Positions 63,134 through 64,000 of a stretch of DNA of 64,000 nucleotides are shown here, in pieces. Origin of the DNA: Barnesiella sp. An55 (GTDB lineage: Bacteria; Bacteroidota; Bacteroidia; Bacteroidales; Barnesiellaceae); contig NZ_NFHZ01000013.1 of assembly GCF_002161555.1 (NCBI RefSeq), forward strand, positions 1 through 64,000. Direction: 5' to 3'. How positions within the stretch are numbered: the first letter of the stretch is position 1; each line of letters begins with the position of its first letter. The notes under the pieces were generated by a model that ran no database searches, was not told where the DNA came from, and saw nothing but the letters and a program-made list of their open reading frames with translations. Made by a program: the position numbers and the translations under genes.

Positions 63134-64000
63134 TCACTCCTTACGCTCCAGCAACACGACATTCTCTACATGGTGGGTGTGGGGGAACATATCGACCGGC
63201 TGCACACGCGCAACCCGATATTTGGCATCGAGCAGCGACAGGTCGCGAGCCTGTGTGGCGGGATTGCAACTCACATAGACAATGCGTCGCGGCTCGGCAA
63301 ACAGGATGGTCTTGATTACATCGTCGTGCATACCGGCACGGGGCGGATCGGTGATGATGACATCGGGGCGGCCGTGCTCGCCAATGAAATCCTCGGTGAG
63401 GATATCTTTCATATCGCCGGCATAGAACAGCGTGTTGTCCAAGCCGTTGATGCGAGCATTCTCCTTGGCATCCTCAATGGCCTCGGGCACATACTCGATG
63501 CCGATGACCTTGCGCGACTGCCGGGCCACGAAGTTGGCAATTGTCCCCGTGCCCGTGTAGAGGTCATAGACCAGCTCGTCGCCGGTGAGTCCGGCAAACT
63601 CGCGGGCCACCTTGTAGAGCTCGTAGGCCTGCTCCGAGTTGGTCTGGTAGAACGACTTGGGACCAATCTTGAACCGCAACCCCTCCATGCTCTCCCAAAT
63701 GTAGTCGCGTCCGCGATAGAGGTGTACCTCCTGGTCGGTGATGGTGTCGTTGGGCTTTTGATTGACGATATAAAGGAGCGAAGTAATTTGCGGGAACTCG
63801 TCGGCCACATGCTGCATCATCGCATCGATGCGTTCCTGATCGGGCTCGAAGAAGACTACGATGAGCATAATCTCGCCCGTCGAGGCGGTGCGCACGATCA
63901 TGTTGCGCATGAGCCCCGTCTGCTCCCTCAAATCGAAGAAGGGGTAATTGTGGTCGATGGCAAACTGCCGTATCGAGAGACGGATGCGGTTGGAGATGTT
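63134..64000 (-). CDS. rlmD: 23S rRNA (uracil-C5)-methyltransferase RlmD/RumA, 3' part
   Basis: The frame continues to the right edge, so only 288 C-terminal residues are present (the visible TTG near 63931 is internal). SFYQTNSEQAYELYK (about 100 from the start of the part), the AdoMet site VYDLYTGTGTIANFVARQSR, DPPRAGMHDDV and the catalytic VYVSCNPATQARDLSLL identify the RlmD/RumA family, which methylates U747 or U1939 of 23S rRNA. The N-terminal TRAM region lies outside the window. Confidence 0.9.
   Translation of the reverse strand, partial: NISNRIRLSIRQFAIDHNYPFFDLREQTGLMRNMIVRTASTGEIMLIVVFFEPDQERIDAMMQHVADEFPQITSLLYIVNQKPNDTITDQEVHLYRGRDYIWESMEGLRFKIGPKSFYQTNSEQAYELYKVAREFAGLTGDELVYDLYTGTGTIANFVARQSRKVIGIEYVPEAIEDAKENARINGLDNTLFYAGDMKDILTEDFIGEHGRPDVIITDPPRAGMHDDVIKTILFAEPRRIVYVSCNPATQARDLSLLDAKYRVARVQPVDMFPHTHHVENVVLLERKE

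Overview
The window looks like a chromosome segment of a gut-type Bacteroidales, possibly Barnesiellaceae/Barnesiella-like (low confidence at genus level). Grounds: promoters of the Bacteroidetes form TTTG-N20-TAnnTTTG, a type IX secretion (T9SS) sorting tail, type III glutamine synthetase, DUF4290 and DUF5063 proteins, an S-type sulfatase with its anaerobic maturase, and weak Shine-Dalgarno signals.

Region 1 (1-22.0 kb) is one long leftward surface-polysaccharide locus. Transcription appears to start near 22.46 kb, and the order is initiating sugar-phosphate transferase, Wza, Wzc, acyltransferase, Wzx, GT32 and GT4/GT2 glycosyltransferases, WecB, Wzy, then further GT4 enzymes. Base composition is patchy: conserved ends are near 50% GC and the middle is very AT-rich. 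Four genes are decayed: two membrane acyltransferases at the distal end, one hexapeptide acyltransferase and one GT32. The 3' end of an insertion sequence abuts the most distal acyltransferase. The glycan-building core seems intact while decorating enzymes are being lost.

Region 2 (22.0-34.6 kb) starts with a ~0.8 kb non-coding stretch and a hotdog thioesterase. A Ca2+/cation exchanger and a leftward nitrogen-assimilation cluster follow: gltB, gltD, asnB, glnN, i.e. GOGAT plus amide-forming enzymes. A 66-bp repeat present in three ungapped copies carries a complete promoter; two copies face right before the thioesterase and one faces left before the exchanger.

Region 3 (34.8-41.7 kb) is a complete rightward thiamine operon behind a TPP riboswitch: thiD, thiS, a TenI-like gene, thiE, thiG, thiC, thiH, thiF, closed by a bidirectional terminator.

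Region 4 (41.7-51.5 kb) holds core genes. Leftward are a nitroreductase, rimM, murA, a DUF4290 gene and tsaB. Rightward are yicC, gmk, nadD, a DUF5063 gene, a 3'-5' exonuclease, a small membrane protein, an outer-membrane barrel and an MFS transporter.

Region 5 (51.5-64 kb) is accessory. It has a BlaI/MecI-type repressor with an operator array plus an M56 (BlaR1-type) sensor carrying TonB-plug-like repeats, a 1170-residue T9SS-exported adhesin-like protein, an S-type sulfatase divergent from its radical-SAM maturase, a DUF2961/GH172 secreted protein, and the 3' part of rlmD running off the right edge.

The observations I would follow first are the 66-bp promoter repeat, the BlaI operator array with its plug-repeat M56 sensor, the decay pattern in the polysaccharide locus, and MurA carrying Asp in place of the fosfomycin-target Cys. 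I saw no CRISPR array, rRNA or tRNA.
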